Positions 9,243 through 17,653 are shown, numbered from the stretch's first letter. The stretch is DNA of 64,000 nt from Halalkalibacter sp. APA_J-10(15) (GCF_023017105.1 NZ_JALKEV010000006.1:62001-126000); one strand, 5' to 3'. Notes: generated by a model from the sequence alone, not told the origin. Made by a program: numbers and translations.

Positions 9243-9269
9243 ATATCGGCAGATGTGAAGAAACTATTA
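9243..9269 (-). promoter_or_regulatory. Sigma-D (FliA-type) promoter of ylqG-ylqH-fliS-hag
   Basis: On the minus strand TAAT (9269-9266), then 15 bp, then GCCGATAT (9250-9243). The -10 matches the Bacillus sigma-D consensus TAAA-N15-GCCGATAT in all eight positions and the -35 in three of four. It lies between the dinB stop and the ylqG ribosome binding site, giving a leader of about 30 nt. No other GCCGATAT was found ahead of the later genes of the unit. Confidence 0.8.
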
Positions 9270-10457
9270 ATGATAATTGTCATCATTTATTTTCTTCCTA
9301 TATCCCTTTTGAACACTTCCATCCCCGAATTTTTTCCGAAGATGCTTTATCGTTTGCTGTAACCTTTCCATTTTTTCGTCTTCCTTATAGGAAAATAAGT
9401 CGAGTTGTCTGTATGCATATTGTTGATCGATTAAATCATACGTGCTAATGCCTAATAATCGAACTCGTTCACCATTCCAAGCATGGTCAAACATCCGTTT
9501 TGCTTCCATTAAGAGATCTTGCTCACTTTGAATAGGGTCAACAAGCTTTTTACTTCTTGTAATCATTTTCCAATTAAAATAACGAATTGTTATTTGAACT
9601 CCGTATGCACACACTTTTTTCGCATGTAATCTATGTTGTACTTGAACAGCTAATTTTGAAAATGTTTCATTGATTAATTCACGATTTGCTGTATCGGCAT
9701 GTAACGTTTTTGAATGGCCAATTGATTTAAATTGACTATATGCATTAGGATCTACTTTTCGGTGATCAATCCCATTGGCCCTTTCCTGAAGCTTCAACCC
9801 ACGATCACCAAATTTCTTTGCTAACAATTCTTTGTCAGCCACTGCTAAATCACCGATTGTATGAATCGATGTTTTTTTCCACTTTTCTACTGTTTTTCGT
9901 CCAATACCGTGCATCTCTTCGATCGGCATTGGCCAAAGCACCTGAGAAACATCACGTTTTCGTACGATCGTTATACCATTTGGCTTCTTCATATCACTGG
10001 CCATCTTCGCTAGAAATTTATTCGGAGCGATTCCAATACTACAAGGTAGTCTTAGCTCGTCAAATATTCGTTTTTGAATTTGTTTAGCTAACGAAACAGG
10101 GTGAATATCAGTCATATCCGTAACATCCATATATCCTTCGTCTATAGAAACTTGCTGTACGTTTGGCGTATACGAAAACAAAATATTGAAAATCGCCTGT
10201 GATGCTTTACGATAGGAATCACCATTAGGCGGGAGAACAATGAGCTCTGGACAAAGCTTCTTCGCCTGCCAAATCGGCATCGTTGTTTTTACTCCTTTAG
10301 CACGCGCTTCATATGTACTCGTCACAATAATTCCTTTACGTTCTTTGGGATTTCCGGCAATTGCTAACGGTTTTCCTGACAACGTTGGATCTTTAGCAAC
10401 TTCAACTGAAGCAAAGAAGCTGTTCATGTCTAAATGGAAAATGATTCTAGCGAGCAC
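9267..10457 (-). CDS. dinB: DNA polymerase IV (Y family)
   Basis: Error-prone translesion polymerase of 396 residues. Visible: the palm start IIFHLDMNSFFASVEVAKDP with the first metal-binding Asp, the catalytic VSIDEGYMDVT around residue 105, the fingers segment TSTYEARAKGVKTTMPIWQA, and a helix-hairpin-helix MHGIGRKTVEKW near 180. The C-terminal little-finger domain ends without an obvious QLDLF beta-clamp motif at the very end; a QLDLFSYKE stretch near residue 365 probably serves as clamp site. Start is the GTG at 10457 behind AGGAGGAG. It corresponds to B. subtilis YqjH. Located 60 bp upstream of ylqG but separated from it by the sigma-D promoter. Confidence 0.93.
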   Translation of the reverse strand: MLARIIFHLDMNSFFASVEVAKDPTLSGKPLAIAGNPKERKGIIVTSTYEARAKGVKTTMPIWQAKKLCPELIVLPPNGDSYRKASQAIFNILFSYTPNVQQVSIDEGYMDVTDMTDIHPVSLAKQIQKRIFDELRLPCSIGIAPNKFLAKMASDMKKPNGITIVRKRDVSQVLWPMPIEEMHGIGRKTVEKWKKTSIHTIGDLAVADKELLAKKFGDRGLKLQERANGIDHRKVDPNAYSQFKSIGHSKTLHADTANRELINETFSKLAVQVQHRLHAKKVCAYGVQITIRYFNWKMITRSKKLVDPIQSEQDLLMEAKRMFDHAWNGERVRLLGISTYDLIDQQYAYRQLDLFSYKEDEKMERLQQTIKHLRKKFGDGSVQKGYRKKINDDNYH

Positions 10458-10606
10458 ATTGTTCTCCTCCTTTCTTTTTTATTAACGAATTTATGTTAAT
10501 AGCATGTTAAAAAATTAAAAAAGCACCAAAAAATATAGCAATGACTGCTTTCGTCCTCTTGACTCCCCCACAGTACTTCTAAGAATTTTACACCTTCTTA
10601 TCTTTT

Positions 10607-10643
10607 CAAAAAGGAACAAATCGTCCTCTTTGAACAACCTCTA
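10607..10643 (+). repeat. Hairpin-GAACAACCTCTA repeat, copy 1
   Basis: An inverted repeat CAAAAAGGA / TCCTCTTTG followed by GAACAACCTCTA. The same hairpin-plus-tail design recurs at 32591-32636 and 56518-56563. The rest of the 264-bp gap between dinB and the next gene shows only A/T-rich sequence. Confidence 0.5.
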
Positions 10644-10721
10644 AAAGTTGATGTTCTCCTTAAATTACTTTAAGCTGAGATTAGAAAGTATGTTTATACA
10701 AATTGAGAGGTGAGTGTTCGC

Positions 10722-10898
10722 ATGACGAAACAAACTTCATACAATCATCTTTTTCAACAAGTATATCAAATTCAAGCTCATTCAGGCTCAAAGCAAAAAA
10801 AATCACCAACAATAGCTGAACTAGCTGCGATCGTCGGTGACACTGAAGAACATATATTAGAATGCCTTGAGTTTGGAAAAGACGTTTTTCATCATTAA
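10722..10898 (+). CDS. 58-residue HTH-like small protein
   Basis: Small protein of 58 residues. Its C-terminal half, SPTIAELAAIVGDTEEHILE, has the pattern of a sigma-factor region-3 helix-turn-helix (PTxxELAxxxGxSxExVxE in sporulation and stress sigma factors), while the N-terminal half is short and polar. A frame is open from 10710, but AGAGGTGA is spaced for the ATG at 10722. The gene is convergent with the peptidase gene and overlaps its stop by 4 bp. Known sigma factors are far longer, so this would be an isolated HTH. Its function is unknown. Confidence 0.6.
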   Translation: MTKQTSYNHLFQQVYQIQAHSGSKQKKSPTIAELAAIVGDTEEHILECLEFGKDVFHH

Positions 10899-12028
10899 CC
10901 CTTTATTGTATTTGTTGCAACTTTTTTAATAATAGCCACTACAGCTTCTGATAATTTCACTAATTCAACGATTGGCATTCGTTCATTCTTCGTATGTATT
11001 TCTTCATAACCGACAGCTAAATTAACCGTTGGGACACCATGACCAGCAAAAATATTCGCGTCACTACCACCGCCACTTTGTAACAATTGAACTTCTCTAC
11101 CTATTTCAGCCATCGCTTTTTTGGCAACCTTTACGACTACGTCATCTTCACTAAGTTTAAACCCTGGATACATAACGTCTACCTCTACTTCAGCCTTAGC
11201 ACCATATTTTGCAGCCGTTTCTTCAAATGCTTTCTTCATTTTTTTAACTTGCTTTTCCATTTTTTCTTGAATAAGTGAACGTGCTTCTGCGACAATTGTT
11301 ACGTGATCACATACGATGTTTGTTTGCGTACCGCCTTCAAACCGACCAATATTTGCCGTCGTCTCTTCATCTATTCTGCCTAGTGGCATTTTAGAAATAG
11401 CTTTTGCAGCAACTGTTATAGCTGACACCCCTTTTTCTGGCGCTACCCCAGCATGAGCGGTTTTCCCTAAAATCGTTGCACTTATTTTTGCTTGCGTAGG
11501 AGCTGCAACAATAATGTTTCCTACTTGACCATCACTATCTAGAGCAAACCCAAACTTTGCCTTCATATCATCAGGATTCATTTCCTTCGCTCCAACTAGA
11601 CCTGATTCTTCTCCAGCAGTAATGATAAATTGAATGAGACCATGTTCAATTTTATTTTCCTTTAGTACTCTTAACGCCTCAAACATAGCCGCAATACCCG
11701 CTTTATCATCTGCCCCTAGGATTGTAGTCCCATCGGTTACAACATAACCATTTTCTATTTTAGGTTTAATCCCTTTACCGGGCACAACGGTATCCATGTG
11801 AGAGGTAAAATAGATCGGTGTAGCATCCTTTTGTGAGCCTTCTAGCGTACAAATTAAGTTACCTGCTCCATGTCCCGTTCTACTTGCTGAATCATCCTCC
11901 ACTACGGAGACACCTAATTGTTGAAATTTCTTTTTTAATACTGGTGCTATTAATTGTTCTTCTTTTGTTTCTGAATCAATTTGAACAAGCTCTAAGAACT
12001 CTTCGACTAATCGTTGTTCATTTACCAT
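10895..12028 (-). CDS. yqjE: M20 family peptidase (PepT-like, YqjE)
   Basis: Metal-dependent aminopeptidase or dipeptidase-like enzyme of 377 residues, related to tripeptidase PepT. Zinc-site motifs are present: FTSHMDTVVPG (His and bridging region), GADDKAGIAAM, and TAGEESGLVGAKEM with the catalytic Glu pair. The dimerisation domain starts around GKTAHAGVAPEKG, and HTKNERM near the C-terminus supplies the last His ligand. AAAGGAGGT lies upstream of the ATG. The substrate cannot be read from sequence. The gene order dinB-yqjE matches the B. subtilis yqj segment. Confidence 0.85.
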   Translation of the reverse strand: MVNEQRLVEEFLELVQIDSETKEEQLIAPVLKKKFQQLGVSVVEDDSASRTGHGAGNLICTLEGSQKDATPIYFTSHMDTVVPGKGIKPKIENGYVVTDGTTILGADDKAGIAAMFEALRVLKENKIEHGLIQFIITAGEESGLVGAKEMNPDDMKAKFGFALDSDGQVGNIIVAAPTQAKISATILGKTAHAGVAPEKGVSAITVAAKAISKMPLGRIDEETTANIGRFEGGTQTNIVCDHVTIVAEARSLIQEKMEKQVKKMKKAFEETAAKYGAKAEVEVDVMYPGFKLSEDDVVVKVAKKAMAEIGREVQLLQSGGGSDANIFAGHGVPTVNLAVGYEEIHTKNERMPIVELVKLSEAVVAIIKKVATNTIKG

Positions 12029-12225
12029 AACATACTAAACCTCCTTTATTTCCCTTCTTATCGTAACGCTGTCGCTATAAAACAGCAAGTTATATCATCG
12101 TTTATCTCAATTTATAACAGTTACTACTGTAAACCCTCTTGTCCTTTCAACGAGTAACAAGTAAAATAGACGTATAGACTTGATAGCGATTACGCCATAA
12201 GCATGTTTTAAGAGGAGGGGTCAGT

Positions 12226-12315
12226 ATGCCACGTAAATTCCAGAAGCTCATTATATATATTATGATCATTACGATGGTTCTAGGAACGCTTTTAATGGGA
12301 GTCTCAATCTTCTAA
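12226..12315 (+). CDS. prli42: Prli42-like stressosome-associated miniprotein
   Basis: A 29-residue single-pass membrane miniprotein: a short basic N-terminus (MPRKFQK) followed by a hydrophobic helix with the pattern YIMIITMVLGTLLMGVSIF. This matches the Prli42 family, shown in Listeria to anchor the stressosome (RsbR/RsbS) at the membrane. GAGGAGGGG precedes the ATG at ideal distance and a strong terminator follows, so this is a real monocistronic gene. No stressosome genes are in the window. Confidence 0.82.
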   Translation: MPRKFQKLIIYIMIITMVLGTLLMGVSIF

Positions 12316-12331
12316 TCATTATTATCATATT

Positions 12332-12368
12332 GCAAAAGGGGATTCCATATCAGGTCATCCCCTTTTTG
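12332..12368. terminator. Bidirectional terminator after prli42
   Basis: Stem GCAAAAGGGGA / TCCCCTTTTTGC with a 13-nt loop between the convergent prli42 and L,D-transpeptidase genes. Confidence 0.8.
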
Positions 12369-12380
12369 CGTTATGGAGTA

Positions 12381-12893
12381 TTAAATTGCCCCATACTCTT
12401 TCGCTAATTCCACTACCTCTAAATCTGTTGTATCAGTTATTAACATCTTTGTTCCTAATGGGATTTGTTGAAATAGTTCCTCTACATGCTCATTAGCCAT
12501 TCTTATACAACCTGCAGTAACAGCCTTCCCAATTAGATCAGGTCGATTTGTGCCGTGAATACCATATATACGCCCGTCCGTATTGTTCGCATCAAAGCCA
12601 ATCCAGCGTGACCCTAATGGATTTTCTGGTGATCCACCTTCTATATTTAACTTGCGATAATATGGATTTTTGGCCTTTACAATAATTTGAAATAGACCAA
12701 TCGGTGTCTCATCGCCATCTTTTCCAATTGCAATTGGGTATGTTGACTGAACTTCACTTTCATGTATAAAAGAAATCTGCTTGTCTGACACACTCACTAT
12801 TAGAAATGGGTCTCCCACTGTCGGATTCTCTCCTAAAGGCCATATAGGCGAAACCGCAAGGACAGTTAATAAAAAGAAGCAAAGTGATCTCAC
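12381..12893 (-). CDS. L,D-transpeptidase (YkuD domain), exported
   Basis: Peptidoglycan cross-linking L,D-transpeptidase of about 170 residues. An N-terminal signal sequence (CFFLLTVLAVSPIWPLG) is followed by the YkuD fold: FLIVSVSDKQISFI, then TPIGLFQI, and the catalytic motif IHGTNRPDLIGKAVTAGCIRM, where His and the Cys of AGCIRM form the active site (motif quoted as IHGT and AGCIRM). No LysM or other wall-binding domain is present. The longest frame begins at 12902 with TTG, but AAGGGG is spaced for the GTG at 12893. The position suggests the yqjB equivalent of B. subtilis; I am not certain of that. Confidence 0.82.
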   Translation of the reverse strand: MRSLCFFLLTVLAVSPIWPLGENPTVGDPFLIVSVSDKQISFIHESEVQSTYPIAIGKDGDETPIGLFQIIVKAKNPYYRKLNIEGGSPENPLGSRWIGFDANNTDGRIYGIHGTNRPDLIGKAVTAGCIRMANEHVEELFQQIPLGTKMLITDTTDLEVVELAKEYGAI

Positions 12894-12931
12894 TACAAAC
12901 AACCCCTTCTTTTTATTCTATAGTGTGGTCA

Positions 12932-13900
12932 TTACAGTTTCTTCTTATCCAACTCATTCCATAAACGATCTTTAATATGCAAATATTCACTTAGTTCATT
13001 CATAATATAAAATAACGATGCGCGAATTTCGAATTCTTCCCGTGTTTTCGGAAGGTTGGTTTTTTGAAATCCTTTCTTAATGTCCTCAAGCTTTTCTAAG
13101 AAATAAGGAACTTGATTAGCTGGACTAATGGCCGCACCTAATTCCTCTAGAAAACCTGCTAGTACGACATTTTGTTCATACGTCTGGTCAATAGAGGATA
13201 TATAAGGCATAAGTCTCTCAAGTAACTCAAATTGCTTTTCTCGCATTTTAAAGTAATAGTAATAACGATCCTCATATCGAAGGAAGTGGTTATGTATATT
13301 AACTAACGCTTCATTTTGTCCTGCTTTTAATAATTCATCTGTTTCATATATTTCTTTCCCGTCCCAGTCACTTTCGCCATACCTTAAATAAACAGCCAAT
13401 TCAAAAAAGATTTTCTTAAAATGCGCTTCGATCTCTTTATGATAATGTCGAAGCTTCCTTTCACTACTTGGCATATAAGCATTCATAATTAACGCGACCC
13501 CAACACCGATCATAATCAGTAGCAATTCATTTATAATTAAAGAAAGAGTTACTTCTTGAGCTGTATACATATGCAAAATGATGACAGCGCTTGTGACAAT
13601 CCCTTCTTCTACTTTCCACATGACTGCTATTGGAATAAAGAGTAATAAAACAACAGCTAAAGCCCATGGAGCGTAACCAATTAAACTAAAAACAATTGAG
13701 CTGACAACAAGGCCAATTAAACATGCTGCAATTCGATACCATGACGCCTTTACAGAATCACGTTTCGTTGTCGAAATACAAAGTAACGCCAAAATCGCCG
13801 CAGACCCATAAAAGTCTAAATTCAGCATTTGTGCTATGGCAACAGCTACTCCGACTCCAATAGCTGTTTTTAATGTACGATATCCAATTCTAAATGGCAT
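12932..13900 (-). CDS. yqjA: YqjA-like membrane protein (aromatic-acid exporter family)
   Basis: A 322-residue integral membrane protein. Four to six hydrophobic segments lie in the first 140 residues (for example AIGVGVAVAIAQML, YGSAAILALLCIST, AACLIGLVVSSIVFSLIG). They are followed by a soluble helical C-terminal region of about 180 residues (from MPSSERKLRHYHKEIEAHFK). This is the arrangement of the YqjA/DUF939 group of the FusC/ArAE family, which includes exporters of aromatic acids; transport is not demonstrated for the Bacillus proteins. GGAG lies 8 nt before the ATG. It stands alone between the transpeptidase gene and the art operon. Confidence 0.78.
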   Translation of the reverse strand: MPFRIGYRTLKTAIGVGVAVAIAQMLNLDFYGSAAILALLCISTTKRDSVKASWYRIAACLIGLVVSSIVFSLIGYAPWALAVVLLLFIPIAVMWKVEEGIVTSAVIILHMYTAQEVTLSLIINELLLIMIGVGVALIMNAYMPSSERKLRHYHKEIEAHFKKIFFELAVYLRYGESDWDGKEIYETDELLKAGQNEALVNIHNHFLRYEDRYYYYFKMREKQFELLERLMPYISSIDQTYEQNVVLAGFLEELGAAISPANQVPYFLEKLEDIKKGFQKTNLPKTREEFEIRASLFYIMNELSEYLHIKDRLWNELDKKKL

Positions 13901-14030
13901 TCATTAGACTCCTTTTCTGTTCAAACTAGCACTATTATTATTCGTATTTTATCATATGAAGCCACGATACATTCCAACATGTATATATTCTTTACGAAAA
14001 ATCTCTTCGCGGCCTTTTCTATTTCAATGA

Positions 14031-14072
14031 AAAAACTCGAATAATAAGTCTCTGAAAGACCTTTATTCGAGT
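14031..14072 (-). terminator. Terminator of the artPQR operon
   Basis: Perfect 10-bp outer stem ACTCGAATAA / TTATTCGAGT with an inner hairpin, followed by TTTTTT on the minus strand, 13 bp after the artR stop. Confidence 0.85.
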
Positions 14073-14084
14073 CACTATATTGAT

Positions 14085-14807
14085 TTATAATACTTTATCA
14101 AGGAATTCTTTTGCTCGATCGGAAGTTGGCGCTTCGAAAAACTGTTTCGGTGGTGTATCTTCAACTAACTTTCCCTGGTCAAGGAAAAGAACACGATCGG
14201 CAACTTCTCGGGCAAAGCCCATTTCATGTGTTACAATAACCATCGTCATACCTGATTGAGCTAGTTGCTTCATGACATTCAGTACTTCCTTAACCATCTC
14301 AGGATCTAAAGCAGAAGTTGGCTCATCGAATAACATCACTTCAGGCTCCATCGCTAATGCCCGTGCAATCGCTACTCTCTGCTTCTGACCACCAGACAAA
14401 CGACTAGGGTATTCTCCACTTTTTTCCAATAATCCAACATCCTGAAGTAATTGCTTTGCTCTAGTTACAGCACTTTCTTTTTTCTCTCCTTTTACGTTTT
14501 GAGGAGCATACGTAATGTTTTCAAGAACGGTCATATGAGGAAAAAGATGAAAATGCTGAAACACCATTCCAATTTGCTGTCTAGCTATTCGAACGTCCGC
14601 TTTAGGGTTTGTCAATTCCTTCTCTCCGACCCATACTTGACCTGAGGTAGGTTTTTCTAATAAATTCAAGCAACGCAAAAAGGTAGACTTCCCTGAGCCC
14701 GAAGGACCAATCACCGCAACGACATCACCTCGTTCTATTTCTGTTGAGATCCCTTTTAACACTTCAATTTGCTGAAATGACTTATATAAATCATCAACTT
14801 TAATCAC
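14085..14807 (-). CDS. artR: Polar amino acid ABC transporter, ATPase
   Basis: ATP-binding subunit of an importer of the HisP/GlnQ type, 240 residues. Walker A is GPSGSGKST, the signature is LSGGQKQR, Walker B is [13 protein letters not shown], and the switch His lies in VIVTHEMGF. The longest frame begins 11 codons earlier, but GAGGAGGT is placed for the GTG at 14807, giving the length of B. subtilis YqiZ/ArtR. It overlaps artQ by 8 bp, so it is translated from the same message. Arginine is the substrate by analogy with B. subtilis ArtPQR; specificity depends on ArtP. Confidence 0.9.
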   Translation of the reverse strand: MIKVDDLYKSFQQIEVLKGISTEIERGDVVAVIGPSGSGKSTFLRCLNLLEKPTSGQVWVGEKELTNPKADVRIARQQIGMVFQHFHLFPHMTVLENITYAPQNVKGEKKESAVTRAKQLLQDVGLLEKSGEYPSRLSGGQKQRVAIARALAMEPEVMLFDEPTSALDPEMVKEVLNVMKQLAQSGMTMVIVTHEMGFAREVADRVLFLDQGKLVEDTPPKQFFEAPTSDRAKEFLDKVL

Positions 14808-15456
14808 TGCGTTGCAACCTCCTCTCAATAAATCGGCCAATTAAAGTCAATCCCATCACAAGAATGTAATAGACTAGTCCAATTAATAGGAACGTTTCGA
14901 AATACGTGTACAGTTGAGCATTTACAATTTGAGCTCTTCTCATAAGGTCCATAACCCCAATAACAGACACAATAGCGGATTCCTTCGTTAAATTAATAAA
15001 CTCATTAAAGAGAGCAGGTAATATGTTACGAAAGGCTTGAGGTAATATAATATGAAGCATCGTATGTCTGTAAGGAACCCCTAATGCATCAGCAGCTTCT
15101 TGCTGTCCTTTATCAACTGCTTGAATTCCTGCACGAATAATTTCTGAAACGTAAGCAGCCGAATTTAAACCAAAAGCAAGAACGCCTGCTACATATGCAC
15201 TAATATCAATTCCAAATTGAGGGACACCAAAATAAATGATTGATAACTGTAGTATAAGAGGAGTACCACGAAAAATAGATGTATAAGCATTTGCTAAAAA
15301 GCGTAAAATTCCAACGCGTCCAATCTTAAAAAATGCCAATATGATTCCTAACAATAAACCAATAATCAATGAAACACTAACGAATTGTAGCGTAACCCAT
15401 ATCCCTTCTAGGATAAAAGGAATATGGGGCACGATTCGATCAAAACTCAAATCCAT
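14800..15456 (-). CDS. artQ: Polar amino acid ABC transporter, permease
   Basis: Membrane subunit of the importer, 218 residues with about five hydrophobic segments. It has the family's ATPase-docking EAA loop: [20 protein letters not shown], and an N-terminal segment [20 protein letters not shown] typical of His/Glu/Gln permeases. AAGGAG is spaced for the ATG at 15456. It lies 32 bp downstream of artP and overlaps artR by 8 bp. One permease gene only, so it probably acts as a homodimer. Confidence 0.9.
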   Translation of the reverse strand: MDLSFDRIVPHIPFILEGIWVTLQFVSVSLIIGLLLGIILAFFKIGRVGILRFLANAYTSIFRGTPLILQLSIIYFGVPQFGIDISAYVAGVLAFGLNSAAYVSEIIRAGIQAVDKGQQEAADALGVPYRHTMLHIILPQAFRNILPALFNEFINLTKESAIVSVIGVMDLMRRAQIVNAQLYTYFETFLLIGLVYYILVMGLTLIGRFIERRLQRSD

Positions 15457-15488
15457 GCCCTCACTCCTTCCCTTAACCAAAAATTGGT

Positions 15489-16250
15489 TTATTCATCTTC
15501 GGCATCAAACCATTCTAAAATAAGTTCATTCATCTTGCCATTTTCCATCATTTCATTTAGTTTTTCATTAAAAGGTTCCACTAATTTACTTTCTTTCGGA
15601 AAAGCAATAGCAGCTCCTAATTCCTCTTCATCTTCTACTGGCACTTCAAAACTCATTAGTCCTTCTTGAGCTCCTAGAAACCCTTCTGCTACTTTATCTT
15701 CCATTAAAATGGCATCAATACGACCAGCTAATAACTCTTGGACAATTTCTGGAATACGGTTTAATTTAACAACTTCAAAGCCAAAATCATCAGCTATTGC
15801 TTCTGCTTCTTGCTCTTGAATTGATCCGAGCTGTACAGCGACAGTCTTTCCTTCTAAATCTTCCATCGTATGAATATCAGAATCTTCTGTTGTGACAATT
15901 AAATTCTTCGCTAAATAGTAAATATCAGAGAAGTCAACACTTTGACTACGTTCATCATCTGGGGTCATTCCCGCCAATACAAAATCAATTCTTCCTGATT
16001 CTAAAGCTGGAATTAACGAATTAAAATCCATATCTTCAATTTCAAGTTCATATCCTAGCTCATCTGTAATATAACGAGCAATGTCAATATCAAACCCAAC
16101 TATTTCTCCTGTTGCTGTATCAAATGATTCATATGGTGGATAATCAGCAGATGTTCCCATTACTAGTGTTTCTGAATCATCCGAGCCACATGCAACTAAC
16201 GCAAAGCTAACGATAATAGTCATTACTAAGTACACGAATATTTTTTTCAC
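15489..16250 (-). CDS. artP: Amino acid ABC transporter, substrate-binding lipoprotein
   Basis: Family 3 extracellular solute-binding lipoprotein, 253 residues. The signal ends in a lipobox (FALVACGSD), so it is anchored outside the membrane. The type II binding fold follows: VMGTSADYPPYESFD, VGFDIDIARYITDELGYELE, LIPALESGRIDFVLAGMT. GGGGGATT precedes the GTG at 16250. It is the first gene of artPQR. The protein is strongly acidic (many Asp and Glu, ending DAEDE), which would suit a saline or alkaline outside, but this is inference. Arginine is the likely ligand by homology only. Confidence 0.88.
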   Translation of the reverse strand: MKKIFVYLVMTIIVSFALVACGSDDSETLVMGTSADYPPYESFDTATGEIVGFDIDIARYITDELGYELEIEDMDFNSLIPALESGRIDFVLAGMTPDDERSQSVDFSDIYYLAKNLIVTTEDSDIHTMEDLEGKTVAVQLGSIQEQEAEAIADDFGFEVVKLNRIPEIVQELLAGRIDAILMEDKVAEGFLGAQEGLMSFEVPVEDEEELGAAIAFPKESKLVEPFNEKLNEMMENGKMNELILEWFDAEDE

Positions 16251-16556
16251 TTTAAATCCCCCAACTATTTTCAATATAATAATTATACTTGTATATGCAT
16301 ATTAACACACAGCCTTTAATTTGCAAATACTTTTATAATCTCTTAATAAATACACGAAATTTTTTGTACTATTTTTATTTTCGGAATAATCGAGTTATTA
16401 GAATAATCAATTAAATTATTCCAATATATTAAATCACTTAAAAAAAGATGACTATACTAATCATTTATATAAGTCACCTCTTTTCTTATCTATTTAATTT
16501 GTCAACCATTTCAATTAATCCATTCAATGGATCTTCAGTTATATAAAATTAGCTAC
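16251..16556. other. A/T-rich gap upstream of artP
   Basis: No gene is seen in this very A/T-rich gap. A TATAAT hexamer on the minus strand at 16287-16282 may be the -10 of artPQR, without a good -35. An inverted repeat at 16443-16484 (AAGATGACTATAC paired with a GTGACTTATAT-like arm) looks like a terminator, but no gene ends beside it. Confidence 0.4.
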
Positions 16557-16594
16557 TAAAAAACTGTCCCAAGTTAACTGACTTGAGACAGTTT
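16557..16594 (-). terminator. Terminator of the first small lipoprotein gene
   Basis: A 15-bp stem AAACTGTCTCAAGTC / AACTTGGGACAGTTT (one mismatch) followed on the minus strand by TTTTTAG, 35 bp after the stop at 16629. Confidence 0.8.
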
Positions 16595-16628
16595 ATTTTA
16601 TATAGTCAAAGTGTAGTACCATTAGCTT

Positions 16629-16781
16629 CTATTCTAATCCGCCATCATCCATCGGCTCTTCCATTCCTGGGTCATTCATTCCTGGCTCATCTACTCCTGG
16701 CTCTCCTTCTACATCTCCACATGCTGCTAATACACTTACAGCTAACGCTCCTGCTGCTAATCCTGATAATAACTTTTTCAT
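16629..16781 (-). CDS. Small acidic lipoprotein, copy A
   Basis: A 50-residue lipoprotein. Residues 1-21 form a signal ending in the lipobox VLAAC. The mature 29 residues are almost only Gly, Asp, Glu, Pro and Met with the repeated PGxxEPG / DPGMEEP pattern, hence highly acidic and probably disordered. GGAGGAGA precedes the ATG. The encoded protein is identical in its last 50 residues to the gene at 16831-16989. I do not know a function; surface charge or cell-wall association are guesses. Confidence 0.75.
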   Translation of the reverse strand: MKKLLSGLAAGALAVSVLAACGDVEGEPGVDEPGMNDPGMEEPMDDGGLE

Positions 16782-16830
16782 TATTCTTCTCCTCCTATAT
16801 TAATCATTATTTTTTATAAAGCTCCTACTC

Positions 16831-16989
16831 TTACTCTAATCCTCCATCATCCATTGGCTCTTCCATTCCTGGGTCATTCATTCCTGGCTCATCTACTCCT
16901 GGCTCTCCTTCTACATCTCCACATGCTGCTAATACACTTACGGCTAACGCTCCTGCTGCTAATCCTGATAATAACTTTTTCATATTCAT
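16831..16989 (-). CDS. Small acidic lipoprotein, copy B
   Basis: Tandem duplicate of the gene at 16629-16781. From the MKKLL start the 50 residues are identical, while the DNA differs at four synonymous codons (Ala, Pro, Gly, Glu) and in the stop codon. Three closely spaced in-frame ATGs exist (16992, 16989, 16983); GGAGG fits the ones at 16992 or 16989 best. The lipobox is VLAAC, with a short Gly/Asp/Glu/Pro tail. The 49-bp spacer between the copies has its own ribosome binding site but no terminator, so both may be read together. Confidence 0.75.
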   Translation of the reverse strand: MNMKKLLSGLAAGALAVSVLAACGDVEGEPGVDEPGMNDPGMEEPMDDGGLE

Positions 16990-17063
16990 CATGATTTCCT
17001 CCTTAAATTTTATATAATTGGTTTGTGCTCATCTATCTATACCCATTATTTAATATTTAAAAC

Positions 17064-17107
17064 AAAAGCTACCTAAAAAGTTAAAATAAACTTATTAGGT
17101 AGCTTTT
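17064..17107 (-). terminator. Terminator of the third small lipoprotein gene
   Basis: Stem AAAGCTACCTAA / TTAGGTAGCTTT, perfect over 12 bp, with A/T-rich sequence on both sides; 30 bp after the stop at 17137. Confidence 0.8.
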
Positions 17108-17136
17108 CTAGTTACTAGATTGGTAACTTTACATTA

Positions 17137-17367
17137 TTATTCTAATTCTAAATCTTCGTCACCAATCGGCTCTTCATCAAGTTCTGGTTCATCATCTAAA
17201 GGCTCATCTCCAATCGGATCTTCACCTACTGGATCTTCAATAGGTTCTTCATCTCCTACTGGATCGCCACCATCTACATCTTCTGGAGCTGGCTCGTCTC
17301 CACAAGCTGCTAATACGCTAACTGAAAGCGCCCCCGCTAAAAGTGTATAAAGAAATTTCTTGCTCAT
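17137..17367 (-). CDS. Small acidic lipoprotein, diverged relative
   Basis: A 76-residue lipoprotein related in design to the two copies downstream. The signal (MSKKFLYTLLAGALSVSVL) ends in the lipobox LAAC. The tail of 54 residues is built from repeats of the type DEPIxDPVGEDPIGDEPLDD, with about half of all residues Asp or Glu and no basic residue after the signal. AAGGAGG precedes the ATG, and a terminator follows. Together the three genes form a small family of acidic surface lipoproteins of unknown role. Confidence 0.75.
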   Translation of the reverse strand: MSKKFLYTLLAGALSVSVLAACGDEPAPEDVDGGDPVGDEEPIEDPVGEDPIGDEPLDDEPELDEEPIGDEDLELE

Positions 17368-17588
17368 CTAAAATTCCTCCTTAGAATTGTTCGTGTTGGA
17401 ATTTAATTTGATGTGCTTCCAACTAGTGCTCATTGTACAGAACAAATTTCTTGCTTGAAAGGGAATTGGGTCTATTTACAACCTTTCCCTTTTTCATTTG
17501 ATATTTTTTCAACTTCTATCATGATTTTATAGGCAGATATGTATTTGTGCCATTTTATAGGCATGCTCTTTTATTTAGCGCTCAAACA

Positions 17589-17618
17589 CAAAAAAGATAC
17601 CACGATGATGTGATATCT
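17589..17618 (-). terminator. Terminator of the Mn catalase gene
   Basis: Stem AGATATCAC / GTGGTATCT with loop ATCATC, followed on the minus strand by TTTTTTG, 35 bp after the stop at 17654. The rest of the gap to 17368 has no recognisable feature. Confidence 0.8.
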
Positions 17619-17653
17619 CCTTTACTCCTTCATCACGACAAGCTTTTAACGTC

